DNA of 10,445 bases from DATLAN01 sp035527455 (GTDB taxonomy: Bacteria > Planctomycetota > Planctomycetia > Pirellulales > Thermoguttaceae). Location of the stretch: assembly GCA_035527455.1 (NCBI GenBank), contig DATLAN010000208.1, forward strand, positions 1 to 10,445. The letters run 5' to 3'. Of the stretch, positions 1-7,540 are shown piece after piece (within the stretch, counting starts at the first letter, position 1; the number at the start of each line of letters is the position of its first letter). Position numbers and translations under genes: made by a program. The notes below the pieces were generated by a model. The model made no database searches and had not been told where the DNA came from. It was given only the letters and a program-made list of their open reading frames with translations.

Positions 1-594
1 GGTGACGTCCCGATGGAGGCGGACGGTCGGTTCGGCAGGGAAGAAGGCGGTTCCGTTCCTGGCGTCGAGCAACATGTCGGCGAGTCTGGTGGAGTCGCCG
101 TTGAACGTGCCGACCATGACATCCGCACTGGCGAATTCGTACGTCCAGACCGACGGTTTGGCCATGTCGGCCATCCGCGCGTGATGCCATTGCCGGTCGC
201 CGCAATAGAGCAGGATTTCATCGGCGCCCCGGCTGCGCGTCTTGCCGACGAAGGCGACGAACGTGCGATCTTCATAGGCGACGTCCCAGATGTTCCAGTC
301 TTCGCTGGAATCGTAATCCGATTCACCCCGATCGTCCCTTGCCGGAACGTCGATCGTGATTTCCTTGTCGGCGAATTCGCCTTTGCAGACGGCGACGACG
401 TTGAGCTTGATCCGCCCGGACTCGACGTCCCTGTCCTCATCGGTCAGTTCGGCCGAGACAACCTTGGCGGCGAGAACCACGTTGTAGCGCTCGTACAAAT
501 GAATCGGCTGGAGCGACGGGTTGACCAACGCCTCGACTGTCGGCGCGGTCAGTAGCACGGCAAGTGTAGCGGTCAGAAGTATCGTAGCTTTCAT
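1..594 (-). CDS. Secreted protein of unknown function, 3' end beyond the window
   Basis: The frame is open from an ATG at 594 to the window edge, giving 198 residues with no stop. It starts with a signal peptide: MKAT, a hydrophobic run (ILLTATLAVLLTA), and a probable cleavage after VEA near residue 22. No lipobox Cys is seen. The mature part is mixed and acidic, with DEDRDVES near 53-59, VCKGEF at 69-74 and an Asp/Glu/Ser-rich patch at 87-100. The KVVSAEL...KLNVVAVCKGEF stretch has a beta-strand alternation that suggests a small N-terminal beta-domain. I do not recognise the family. Some large secreted planctomycete proteins have a comparable N-terminal part ahead of FG-GAP/VCBS-type repeats, but that is a recollection and the repeats would lie outside the window. 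A GGGAAG at 609-604 can serve as ribosome binding site. The gene starts 27 nt after the upstream minus-strand gene, so it is probably the next cistron of the operon. Confidence 0.8.
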   Translation of the reverse strand, partial: MKATILLTATLAVLLTAPTVEALVNPSLQPIHLYERYNVVLAAKVVSAELTDEDRDVESGRIKLNVVAVCKGEFADKEITIDVPARDDRGESDYDSSEDWNIWDVAYEDRTFVAFVGKTRSRGADEILLYCGDRQWHHARMADMAKPSVWTYEFASADVMVGTFNGDSTRLADMLLDARNGTAFFPAEPTVRLHRDVT

Positions 595-621
595 TGTGTT
601 TTTCTTCCCATAAATCCACGC

Positions 622-2082
622 CTACTCCGTCGTGTACGTTTCCTTCGGTTCCAGGACCGACATCGGATGTCCTCCTCCCATTTCCGCGAGTTCCGGTTCG
701 TAACTGCGAACAAGATCCTTCGGATCCTTGCTGAGGCAAGCGTCGCCGAACGAAATGTTTTCCCAGGCGCTGAAGGTCTCCATGCTTGCCGTAACGATTC
801 CGCCGCGATGCAAATCGTCGAATCGGACATTGGCGAGCTTAGAAGTTGCGCTGATCCAGATCCCGATTTTCGGCAGGATATTGGGGAATACCTTCTCGAA
901 GGCTTCGTCAGTCCGCCCCCAGCATCCGGCTCCGCCTGCGGAGATGCGCTGCCAACAGACAACCAGGCGAGCGTCGCAGCCCTTTGCCGGATAACCGATC
1001 AGATCACCGTTTATAATGGCGCTGTATTGTCCGTAACCATAGTACATCTTCGCGCCGCCGGGCGTGGTGGGAGTTTCTCTTTTGTTTCCGTCCTCTTGAG
1101 GAATGGGCAGATTCATCCAGTTGATGTATCCGATGCCAAGGTAAGCGTCACGGCGCAGGGGCCTGTCCGGTGCGCCGCCGGAAACCTCGCCGCCACCACT
1201 AACACTCCAATCTCGGCAAGGAAACTGGTTCATTCCGTGCGAGCACTGGGCGCCGTCCATCAGGATAAGTTTCGCGCCATTGGCCACCGCCACCGTCGCC
1301 GGACCCATGCTGAGAAATCGACTGTCGCGACCGACGATAAACGTACCCGATTTGATGCCGACTTCGTCCAGGATGCGCACATATCCGATGACCTCGGTCG
1401 ACTTATCCGGCGCCTTGTCGTGTACCATATACGTGGCGACGGAGCGCGCCTTCCTGCCGTCTTCCATCCAGGGGTTCTTCGCCTGAGGACCGTAGGGCGT
1501 AACAAGTCTCTCGTCGTGCATTTGTTTCAGCTTGCCGTCTTCCGGCCAGTCCTGTCGAAGGAACGTGTCCAGGTTTCCTGCGAACGTCGTATTCCTCCAA
1601 GAGGTGAGCGTGCCCTTGTTGCGAACCCATAAGTTCCCGAAGATCGAGAAATTCCCGCCGCCCTCCACGCTGAAAGCGGCATTGCGGCCGATGGTCAGGT
1701 GTCGGCAGGCGAGATGCTGCACCCCCATCGCCACTGCGTACGGCTGGTCGGCGTCCGGTATGATGACGTCCGTATCCATATCCGGAATCGCGTCGGCCGG
1801 CTTGCCCGTGGCTGCGTCGATCCAGTTGGCCGGGTCCATGGGGTCGATCTTTGGGCCGCCCCTTTCTTGCACCTTGCCCGGGTGCCCCCAGATCAACACG
1901 CGCGTCTTCGGCCATTCTTGCTTGGGGAAATACTCGTCGCCGACGAGCATCGGCCAGGCTTCCTTGTCGTCGTACTGCGGATTATCCGCGGTGGGCTTCG
2001 CGGTGATCGCCGCAATGTCCAGCGCGCTGGCCGGCAAGGCGAAACCAAAACTTGCAATAAGAACGAACAGTGTCTTCTTCAT
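622..2082 (-). CDS. Secreted protein of unknown function, possible beta-helix/beta-solenoid
   Basis: This is a 486-residue protein with a textbook Sec signal peptide: MKK, a hydrophobic core, then ALPASA and cleavage near residue 20. The frame extends upstream to 2115, but the ATG at 2082 begins the signal peptide and has GAGGAG just before it. The mature part contains a WGHPG motif at 65-69 and a PANWIDAATGKPA stretch at 84-96. Residues 103-160 then show short strands that repeat roughly every 10-15 residues (TDVIIPDAD, RHLTIGRNAAFSVEGGGNFSIFGNLWVRNKGTL). That pattern recalls G8-type or right-handed beta-helix folds, but this is inference. A second set of similar strands runs at 240-280 (SGTFIVGRDSRFLSMGPATVAVANGAKLILMDG). 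Eight Cys are spread over the length and the C-terminal third holds a Gly/Trp-rich part. No catalytic signature is recognised. It sits 8 nt downstream of the GH-D gene, which suggests a role in binding or processing the same substrate. Confidence 0.88.
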   Translation of the reverse strand: MKKTLFVLIASFGFALPASALDIAAITAKPTADNPQYDDKEAWPMLVGDEYFPKQEWPKTRVLIWGHPGKVQERGGPKIDPMDPANWIDAATGKPADAIPDMDTDVIIPDADQPYAVAMGVQHLACRHLTIGRNAAFSVEGGGNFSIFGNLWVRNKGTLTSWRNTTFAGNLDTFLRQDWPEDGKLKQMHDERLVTPYGPQAKNPWMEDGRKARSVATYMVHDKAPDKSTEVIGYVRILDEVGIKSGTFIVGRDSRFLSMGPATVAVANGAKLILMDGAQCSHGMNQFPCRDWSVSGGGEVSGGAPDRPLRRDAYLGIGYINWMNLPIPQEDGNKRETPTTPGGAKMYYGYGQYSAIINGDLIGYPAKGCDARLVVCWQRISAGGAGCWGRTDEAFEKVFPNILPKIGIWISATSKLANVRFDDLHRGGIVTASMETFSAWENISFGDACLSKDPKDLVRSYEPELAEMGGGHPMSVLEPKETYTTE

Positions 2083-2093
2083 GTCTCTCCTCA
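2083..2093 (-). promoter_or_regulatory. Stop codon fused to Shine-Dalgarno (translational coupling)
   Basis: On the minus strand the sequence is TGAGGAGAGAC followed by ATG 2082. The TGA (2093-2091) ends the GH-D gene and its GA forms the start of the GAGGAG ribosome binding site of the next gene, 4 nt from the ATG. A ribosome terminating here can restart at once. It also fixes the start of the 486-residue gene at 2082. Confidence 0.85.
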
Positions 2094-4286
2094 GCGGGTA
2101 AAGTTCATCTTCCACGAAACACTCCCGGTCTTCGAAGGCACGATACGAACGGCGGCGGTCTGTTCTTGATTTGCGATCTCCACCTTCTCGCTGCCGACCT
2201 CCGCGCTCGCCAGCCGAAAACCTTCTGGTAGGTGAACGGTCAGGACGTACGGATCACCGACGACTACGGCGCTTGTGCCGGAAAGGGTTTTGGCGTCGGC
2301 GTCCCATTGCACATCGGACAAACTGACGGCGCCCTGTGAAATATGTCGTGTGGTCGAGAGAACCCAGGGATGCTCGCGGGCTTCGCGGATGGCAAAGACC
2401 TGCATGCCCGTGTTGTCGTCCATCGCCGGCGCGGTGAATGAGCCTTGGGACTTCCCGAGGAACTTCTGCGACCAGAACTCGAAGACCAGGTATTCGCGGT
2501 CGTCGTACAGGCCCAGGTCGGCGAACTTGACTTCCTGCTGCGGCGTCCCCTTGAAATCGAACACCCACTCCGACTCCCTCTTTTCGCCCCACTGGATCCG
2601 CGCCAGCACCGACCAATGGTCGAAGGGCCGGTCGATCTCCTGCAGCCACCAAGGGGCCGCCTGACGGCCGCAGCTATAGAGCTGCCCGGGAACGGTAAAC
2701 AGCACGGGCGCACTGCGCTTCATTCCCTCGATGTTCCCGTCGTCCTGATAGACCTCCACCTTGTCGCTGAGCATGAGCACGGCGCCGGCCATGGTGCAGA
2801 TGGCCGGACGTACGACCGTTCGCATCGGAACCGGGTCCTTCCTGGCGAAAACCGGCATCATGGCATCCTCATCCATCAGCCACGTCCCCATAATATCGCA
2901 GTGGTCGGGATCGCCCCGCCAGACCACGCCTTCCAAGTTGTTGTATTGTGCCAGGGTGCGTGGCTGGAAGCCGTCGTTGCTCAGCCGCCCGCCGTCCACC
3001 AGGCCGATCACGATCCGGGCGTTGCCGACGGTGTGGCAGGCGAGTACGTAGACATCCGGTCCCAATTCCTCGCGAGCGACAATGTCCCACTTGCGCAACG
3101 ACTCCTCCGGCGTGGTGGGGTGGTTCTTGAAGAACTCGTCGCACTCCTTGTTCTGGTACGCGCGAAGCAGGTCCCCGGTCCCGTCGATCTTCACGTAGTC
3201 CCAGCCCTGTTTCTTCAGTTCGCTATAGAGTTTGCGGACCATGTTCTCGACCGCCTCCTCACTGGTGGTGTTGAGCACATAGAACCCGCTCTGCATGAAA
3301 AGCGACCCGTCGGGTCGATGCACGAACCAGTCCGGGTGTTCTTCCGCGATCTCTTTCACGTGCGGGTCGCTGGGACGGTGGATGCGATGCACCCAGATGC
3401 CCGGCTTCATCCCGGCTTCGCGGATGGCCTTGACGGCGTACTGCCAGCCGCCCGGGTATTTGTTCTTGTCCCAATTCAACCAGTTCTCCGGACAACTGCC
3501 GTTGCCGATCTGGTAGCAGTTGTCGAACTGCATGTAGTCATAGCCGAAGTCGGGAAGGTTCTTTTCGCCAAACACCTCCAGCATCGCGTCGAGTGTTTCC
3601 TGCGTGAAGCCTCCACGGTACGACCACCAGGTGCAGTATCCCGTAACCGAGCCCTTCCACACCTTGTAGGTCCAGGGTTCGTAGTAGTTGAAGCCCATGT
3701 GCTTCTGATAGAAACGCGGGCGGAAGACAAGTTGTAGATCCGATCCGCGGCTCTCCCACGAAAAGGCGATCTGATCCTTTCCGGCTTGCTCGGGCTCGAT
3801 CCGCGTGGCGCCGTCCGCCGGGCCGATCAGCACCCAGTCCCAGCGGCGGTCGTAAACGGCGTTGTTGCGCAGGTTCCGGCTTAGGCCCACGCTGTTGCGA
3901 ACGTACGGGAAACGCTTCTGCGCTTCGGAATCGGTTTCGGCCGGGAACGCCTCCTCACTGCCGACGACCGTGCCGGTGAGTACCAGCGTCGTTCCTTCCT
4001 TCGCCACGGCCGGAGTGAAGGCAAACGTCTGCTCGACCTTTTCGTCCGCCGCGTCCGCTGTCGACCTGAACTCGACGGCCACGCTCTTTCCGTCGGCATC
4101 TCCGGCAGTGACGCTTGCGGTCAGGATGGTGGTGTCGTGGTATTCGACGGTCAGTTCGCCCTTGGCGGCATCCCAACGAGCGTTGGCAGCGGCGTTGGCG
4201 GGCGGGGCCACGTCCTGGGCGGCGGCCGAAGCGACGCCGGTTAGAACAACGACCACACTTACTAGGGGCAACCATCTCGAAATCAT
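2091..4286 (-). CDS. Secreted clan GH-D glycoside hydrolase (GH36/GH27-like)
   Basis: The protein has 731 residues from the ATG at 4286. The frame could start at 4310, but the internal ATG opens the signal peptide (MISRWLPLVSVVVVLTGVASAAAQ) and has a near-perfect Shine-Dalgarno 5 nt upstream. After an N-terminal beta-rich domain (about 25-200), a (beta/alpha)8 barrel carries the clan GH-D landmarks: FGYDYMQFDN at 247-256 in place of the LDDGW motif, WDYVKIDG at 362-369 with KxD nucleophile Asp368, and GGRLSNDG at 432-439 giving the RxxxD pattern with acid/base Asp438. GDPDHCD at 458-464 follows. The order SNDGFQPR...YNN...GDPDHCD is close to that of raffinose-synthase/GH36-like proteins. A C-terminal beta-domain ends at TR. 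The expected activity is retaining release of an alpha-linked galactose-type sugar outside the cytoplasm. It is too divergent for me to name the substrate or choose GH27, GH36 or an unclassified family. It lies 269 nt after the tandem GH27 gene, beyond a palindromic repeat. Confidence 0.9.
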   Translation of the reverse strand: MISRWLPLVSVVVVLTGVASAAAQDVAPPANAAANARWDAAKGELTVEYHDTTILTASVTAGDADGKSVAVEFRSTADAADEKVEQTFAFTPAVAKEGTTLVLTGTVVGSEEAFPAETDSEAQKRFPYVRNSVGLSRNLRNNAVYDRRWDWVLIGPADGATRIEPEQAGKDQIAFSWESRGSDLQLVFRPRFYQKHMGFNYYEPWTYKVWKGSVTGYCTWWSYRGGFTQETLDAMLEVFGEKNLPDFGYDYMQFDNCYQIGNGSCPENWLNWDKNKYPGGWQYAVKAIREAGMKPGIWVHRIHRPSDPHVKEIAEEHPDWFVHRPDGSLFMQSGFYVLNTTSEEAVENMVRKLYSELKKQGWDYVKIDGTGDLLRAYQNKECDEFFKNHPTTPEESLRKWDIVAREELGPDVYVLACHTVGNARIVIGLVDGGRLSNDGFQPRTLAQYNNLEGVVWRGDPDHCDIMGTWLMDEDAMMPVFARKDPVPMRTVVRPAICTMAGAVLMLSDKVEVYQDDGNIEGMKRSAPVLFTVPGQLYSCGRQAAPWWLQEIDRPFDHWSVLARIQWGEKRESEWVFDFKGTPQQEVKFADLGLYDDREYLVFEFWSQKFLGKSQGSFTAPAMDDNTGMQVFAIREAREHPWVLSTTRHISQGAVSLSDVQWDADAKTLSGTSAVVVGDPYVLTVHLPEGFRLASAEVGSEKVEIANQEQTAAVRIVPSKTGSVSWKMNFTR

Positions 4287-4291
4287 CGTCT

Positions 4292-4298
4292 CCTCCTT
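4292..4298 (-). promoter_or_regulatory. Strong Shine-Dalgarno of the GH-D gene
   Basis: On the minus strand the sequence reads AGAAGGAGGAGACG directly before ATG 4286, with AAGGAGG 5 nt from the start. It decides this start over the ATG at 4310, which has only a weak AAGAGA ahead of it and would put eight charged residues in front of the signal peptide. Confidence 0.9.
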
Positions 4299-4349
4299 CT
4301 CACGTATCATGGTTCTCTTACCGGAACTGACTCAAACTGCAAACGTGGA

Positions 4350-4538
4350 GTGGAAAATGGGGACTGGCTCCGAGCCGCGGCAGATACCAAACCTGCGGAA
4401 ATACGCTGCCGGCTCGGTGCCTGTCCCCTTTTTCCACGGGGTCCCAGAGTCACCGCCCGAAAAAGGGGACAGGCACCGTCGGGAACACGAATCACCACTG
4501 CCATACCGGTCGTCGACGGAGCCAGTCCCCATTTTCGG
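4350..4538. repeat. Four-arm palindromic repeat (REP/BIME-like), two adjacent hairpins
   Basis: Four copies of a 20-nt arm fill the spacer between the GH27 and GH-D genes. Arms A (4353-4372, plus) and D (4517-4536, minus) are identical: GAAAATGGGGACTGGCTCCG. Arms B (4415-4434, minus) and C (4459-4478, plus) are identical: GAAAAAGGGGACAGGCACCG. The two types differ at three positions, always T against A. Adjacent arms form two long imperfect hairpins, 4350-4437 (arms of 34 and 32 nt) and 4457-4538 (25-nt arms). Arms D and A (outer) and C and B (inner) can instead pair perfectly in a nested structure. No U-tract follows either stem, so a classical terminator is not indicated. It looks like a mobile REP-type element that may affect transcript stability or expression between the two genes. 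Confidence 0.88.
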
Positions 4539-4555
4539 TCTCGATCGATGTACGG

Positions 4556-7540
4556 TCACTGCGATAATCGCACGAAGACCACGCCGTGCGACGGTATTGC
4601 CTCGAACTTCAACAGCTTGTCATGTTGGCCGAGGCTGCGCTGCTGCCACAGATCGGCGACTTCCCACGGGCCGCGAACGTTCAGTTGCGCCCAGGTCACG
4701 TCGATATCGCGGGGCTTGTCGTCGAGGTTCACGAACACCACGGCGACGTCGCCGCCCGTCAAGGGCCGCTTCCAGACCTCGATCCGGTCCATCTTCTTGA
4801 CGCGCCAACCGGGCACGCCCAGGGGGTCCTGGTTGACGGCGATCACCTGCCGGTTCAGCAGAATCGATTTGGTTTGGTCGTTCATCGTGGCGACGTCGTT
4901 GGCGGCCAGCAGGGGCGAGGCGAGAATCGACCAGAGGCTCATCTGAAATCTTTCCTCGTCGGGAGTGATATCGAACCCGGCCTGCTTCCGATCGTGTCCA
5001 TAGTCGAACCCATCCACCCCGATCTGGAGCATGTCCATGTCGTTCCAGCGTCCCGGGCCGACGAACGGGCCCAGCGCCTCGTTCTGATGCGCCGAACGCA
5101 GCACGCCGATACCGCCGTTGTTGTCGTAGGTGCTGGTCCATTTGTCCTTCACGTCGTAAGTCGTGCGCCACATCTCCGCATTGAAGCCGGGCGCCCACTG
5201 CCAGGGGCGCTCGCGTCCCCACTCGCACACGGAGAAGACCACGTCCCGTCCGGCGGCCCGGATGGCGTCGAGCGTGGCCTTCTGCTGTTCCTTGTCGCTG
5301 AAGTCATACTTCACCAGATCCACGCCCCACTCGGCGAACCTCTCGGCAAACTGCGTCTCGTGCCCGCTGACCCAGCCCGCGCGCGAGTAGATCCCGAATT
5401 TCAGTCCCTTGGCGTGAAGATAGTCGCCCAGCGCTTTCATGCCGCTGGGGAACTTTTCGGTGTCCCAGAGCGGATAGCCCTGGTCATCGAACTTCGCTCC
5501 GGGGGCCTGCCAACCGTCATCCAGGCCGATGTACACGTAACCGGCGTCGCGCATACTGCTGTCCACCATCGCGTCGGCGACCTTCTTGATGAGTTCTTCG
5601 TTGATGCCCGTGCCGTAACGGCACCATGAGTTCCAACCCATCGGCGGAGTTGCGGCCAGGGTCTTGCCTTGATACGTGCCGAACTCATACTCCGGGGCGG
5701 AGGCGGGCACGAATTTCGCGTCACCCCAACCACCGCACAAGCCGGCCTTGTCCTCGTCGTCTTCAGCCTGAAACGTCAGGCGCAACGTCTCGACGCCGGC
5801 CAACGGGATCACCACGCGAATCGGACGGGTGGGGTTCTGCGAACTCCCGCGCTTGTCGGTTTGGTTCACCACGCCGCTGTCGAACACCAGGTCCCCGTCG
5901 GCATAGACGCAAAAGCGGCCCGATCGCTTCGCGGACACGTTGGGATCAATCCCCGCCCACGTCTCGAAGCGGCCCGCACGTGCGCTGACGTCGTAGGTCA
6001 GTTCGGATCCCGCTCTCACACCGATGCCCGTCGCGTAGACCACGTCACCCAGGTCGAGCGGCCCTTTCTCGGGGCTGCAATCCATCGATACCTCGCCGGT
6101 CTGTTGCAGCGGCTGGACCGCGGGCAGGTTCACGGTGCTCTCGCCGGCAGTTGTTTGCTCGTATCGCAAGAACGCCACGCCATCGGCGGGGATCTCGAAA
6201 GAGTGCCGCTCCGCAACGGGCAACATCCTCTTGGCCCAGATGTCCTTCAGGGCGTACTTCCCGCCGGCGTCCAACCCCAGCTCGTTCATGCCGGCCTCGA
6301 TCGTCGCCTTGTTCTCGCCGTCCCGGTTGAAAATGCCGATCCAGCCGCTCTGGTCGTTGCCGCGCTGGGGCGTCTTCCATACGTCGATCTTGCCGTCGCG
6401 ATGCACGAGTTTCCCGATGACGGCGTTCTGATCGCACTGGAGGATATCGGGGTGGGTGAACAGGCTCATCGAGAACTCGTCCATGGTGTACAACACGCCG
6501 CCCAGCATCAGCGGCGAGGCGGCCAGGGCACGCTGGACCATGAACGTGCGCTTCTGGGCTTCGGTAAACTTGCAGTCCCATCCGCCGCCGCGCGTCACGT
6601 ACAGGCGGCCGAAGCAAACCATGTCCATGTCCAGAAAGCTTCCCACTTCCGCGCCGGTGTACTCCTGCATGGCCTCCCATCGCCTGAAGGTAGTCTCCAG
6701 GCTCCCTCGGTTGTCCCAGATGTCGCTGGTGATGCGCACCATGTTCGCCCGCTTATAGGCGTCGCTGTGCTCCACCTTGATGTAATCACCGGGAGAGAGA
6801 CTCAGCACGATCTTGCGGTCGCACTTGGCAATGGCCTTGGCCACGGCCTCGACTTCATCCGGATTCGGCACGATGTCGTCGAACTTGATGAAGTCGACGC
6901 CCATGTCCGCGTACTTCCGGATCAGGCCGTCGTAGTACTCCTGGGCGCCCGGTTTGGTCATGTCGACGCCGTAGTTCCACCATGGCGCCGCGGCCCACGG
7001 GCAGCGGGACTTCATGTTGACGATATCCTGCATACGGTACTTCGTCCCCTCGACAGGAAGGTTTTCTTCCACCGCCCTGCGGTTGATTCCCCGAAGCAGC
7101 CAGATGCCGAACTTGACGTTCTTCTTGTGGGCATAATCGATCGTGTACTTCAATCCGCGCGGAAAGAAGTGTTCGTGCGACTCGGGCCGGCCGTATTCAT
7201 CCAGCGCGATGGCGATTCCCTCGCCCTGCCCCGACAGAAACCAACCGTTATCCACCGTCACCGTGTCGTAGCCGTAGGGCAGGAGTTTCTCGCTGAGAAA
7301 ATCGATGTTCTTCAGCAACTCCTCTTCCGTCACGGCGATGCTGTAGCCGGTATAGCTGTTCCAGCCCATGGGCGGGGAGGGATGGCCGTCGTCGGCGCCG
7401 GCTTCCGCTGGACGCCCTGCGGGCTTTACGGCCTCTTCGGCTTGCGTTTGCGGGCAGCCGACTCCAAGCCATCCGCCGAAGGTTATCAGCGCCGCGAGAC
7501 GACATACCTGGAATCGCAAGGTCGCTGTTGCCGTGTTCAT
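4556..7540 (-). CDS. Tandem GH27-NPCBM-GH27 secreted glycosidase (alpha-galactosidase type)
   Basis: This 994-residue protein carries two complete GH27 units. An export signal covers about 1-34; a Cys at 29 (LGVGC) is a poor lipobox, so lipidation is doubtful. Unit 1 (about 55-460) has PPMGWNSY at 56-63, VDNGW at 96-100, FIKFDD at 217-222 with nucleophile Asp221, and VRITSD at 268-273 with acid/base Asp273. An NPCBM module follows at about 475-612 (YATGIGVRAGSELTYDV near 502-518, GRFCVYADG near 541-549, WGDAKF at 605-610). Unit 2 (about 628-994) has PPMGWNSW at 632-639, LDDGW at 673-677, LVKYDF at 742-747 with nucleophile Asp746, WRTTYD at 791-796 with acid/base Asp796, and RWNDMDML at 831-838. 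It ends in the usual GH27 beta-sandwich. GH27 enzymes release alpha-galactose, alpha-GalNAc or beta-L-arabinopyranose with retention. The start overlaps the upstream stop as ATGA, with AGGAG 10 nt upstream, implying translational coupling. In unit 1 the second Asp of the DD pair is Asn. Confidence 0.95.
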   Translation of the reverse strand: MNTATATLRFQVCRLAALITFGGWLGVGCPQTQAEEAVKPAGRPAEAGADDGHPSPPMGWNSYTGYSIAVTEEELLKNIDFLSEKLLPYGYDTVTVDNGWFLSGQGEGIAIALDEYGRPESHEHFFPRGLKYTIDYAHKKNVKFGIWLLRGINRRAVEENLPVEGTKYRMQDIVNMKSRCPWAAAPWWNYGVDMTKPGAQEYYDGLIRKYADMGVDFIKFDDIVPNPDEVEAVAKAIAKCDRKIVLSLSPGDYIKVEHSDAYKRANMVRITSDIWDNRGSLETTFRRWEAMQEYTGAEVGSFLDMDMVCFGRLYVTRGGGWDCKFTEAQKRTFMVQRALAASPLMLGGVLYTMDEFSMSLFTHPDILQCDQNAVIGKLVHRDGKIDVWKTPQRGNDQSGWIGIFNRDGENKATIEAGMNELGLDAGGKYALKDIWAKRMLPVAERHSFEIPADGVAFLRYEQTTAGESTVNLPAVQPLQQTGEVSMDCSPEKGPLDLGDVVYATGIGVRAGSELTYDVSARAGRFETWAGIDPNVSAKRSGRFCVYADGDLVFDSGVVNQTDKRGSSQNPTRPIRVVIPLAGVETLRLTFQAEDDEDKAGLCGGWGDAKFVPASAPEYEFGTYQGKTLAATPPMGWNSWCRYGTGINEELIKKVADAMVDSSMRDAGYVYIGLDDGWQAPGAKFDDQGYPLWDTEKFPSGMKALGDYLHAKGLKFGIYSRAGWVSGHETQFAERFAEWGVDLVKYDFSDKEQQKATLDAIRAAGRDVVFSVCEWGRERPWQWAPGFNAEMWRTTYDVKDKWTSTYDNNGGIGVLRSAHQNEALGPFVGPGRWNDMDMLQIGVDGFDYGHDRKQAGFDITPDEERFQMSLWSILASPLLAANDVATMNDQTKSILLNRQVIAVNQDPLGVPGWRVKKMDRIEVWKRPLTGGDVAVVFVNLDDKPRDIDVTWAQLNVRGPWEVADLWQQRSLGQHDKLLKFEAIPSHGVVFVRLSQ
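7537..7540 (-). promoter_or_regulatory. ATGA stop/start overlap between FAD oxidoreductase and GH27 genes
   Basis: The minus strand reads ATGA: ATG (7540-7538) starts the tandem GH27 gene and TGA (7539-7537) ends the oxidoreductase. AGGAG at 7555-7551, inside the oxidoreductase frame, is the GH27 ribosome binding site. This arrangement is typical of coupled translation. Confidence 0.88.

Larger units (their letters stand above)
4287..4555. other. Intergenic spacer inside the minus-strand operon
   Basis: The 269 nt between the GH27 stop and the GH-D start contain no credible gene. Most of it is the palindromic repeat. The remaining part next to the GH-D gene holds its ribosome binding site and only a weak promoter-like pair on the minus strand (TTGCAG, 16 nt, TAAGAG), which I do not call as a promoter. 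Whether the GH-D gene is transcribed from upstream or from its own promoter cannot be decided here. Confidence 0.7.

Noticed and set aside
2445..3737. A 430-codon plus-strand open frame
   Set aside because: It lies antisense to the GH-D gene, is rich in His, Arg and Val from reversed codons, and shows no signal or domain.
4287..4310. Start of the GH-D gene at ATG 4310
   Set aside because: The ATG at 4286 has AAGGAGG 5 nt upstream and opens the signal peptide; the longer form adds charged residues before it.
4350..4538. CRISPR array or Rho-independent terminator reading of the spacer repeat
   Set aside because: The arms alternate in orientation and are not evenly spaced direct repeats, so this is not CRISPR. 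The T-runs lie inside the stems and no U-tract follows, so a classical terminator is not supported.
7450..7466. Lipoprotein signal in the tandem GH27 protein (LGVGC)
   Set aside because: The -3 position is Gly instead of Leu/Val/Ile, so the lipobox is poor. An ordinary export signal is more likely, though lipidation is not excluded.
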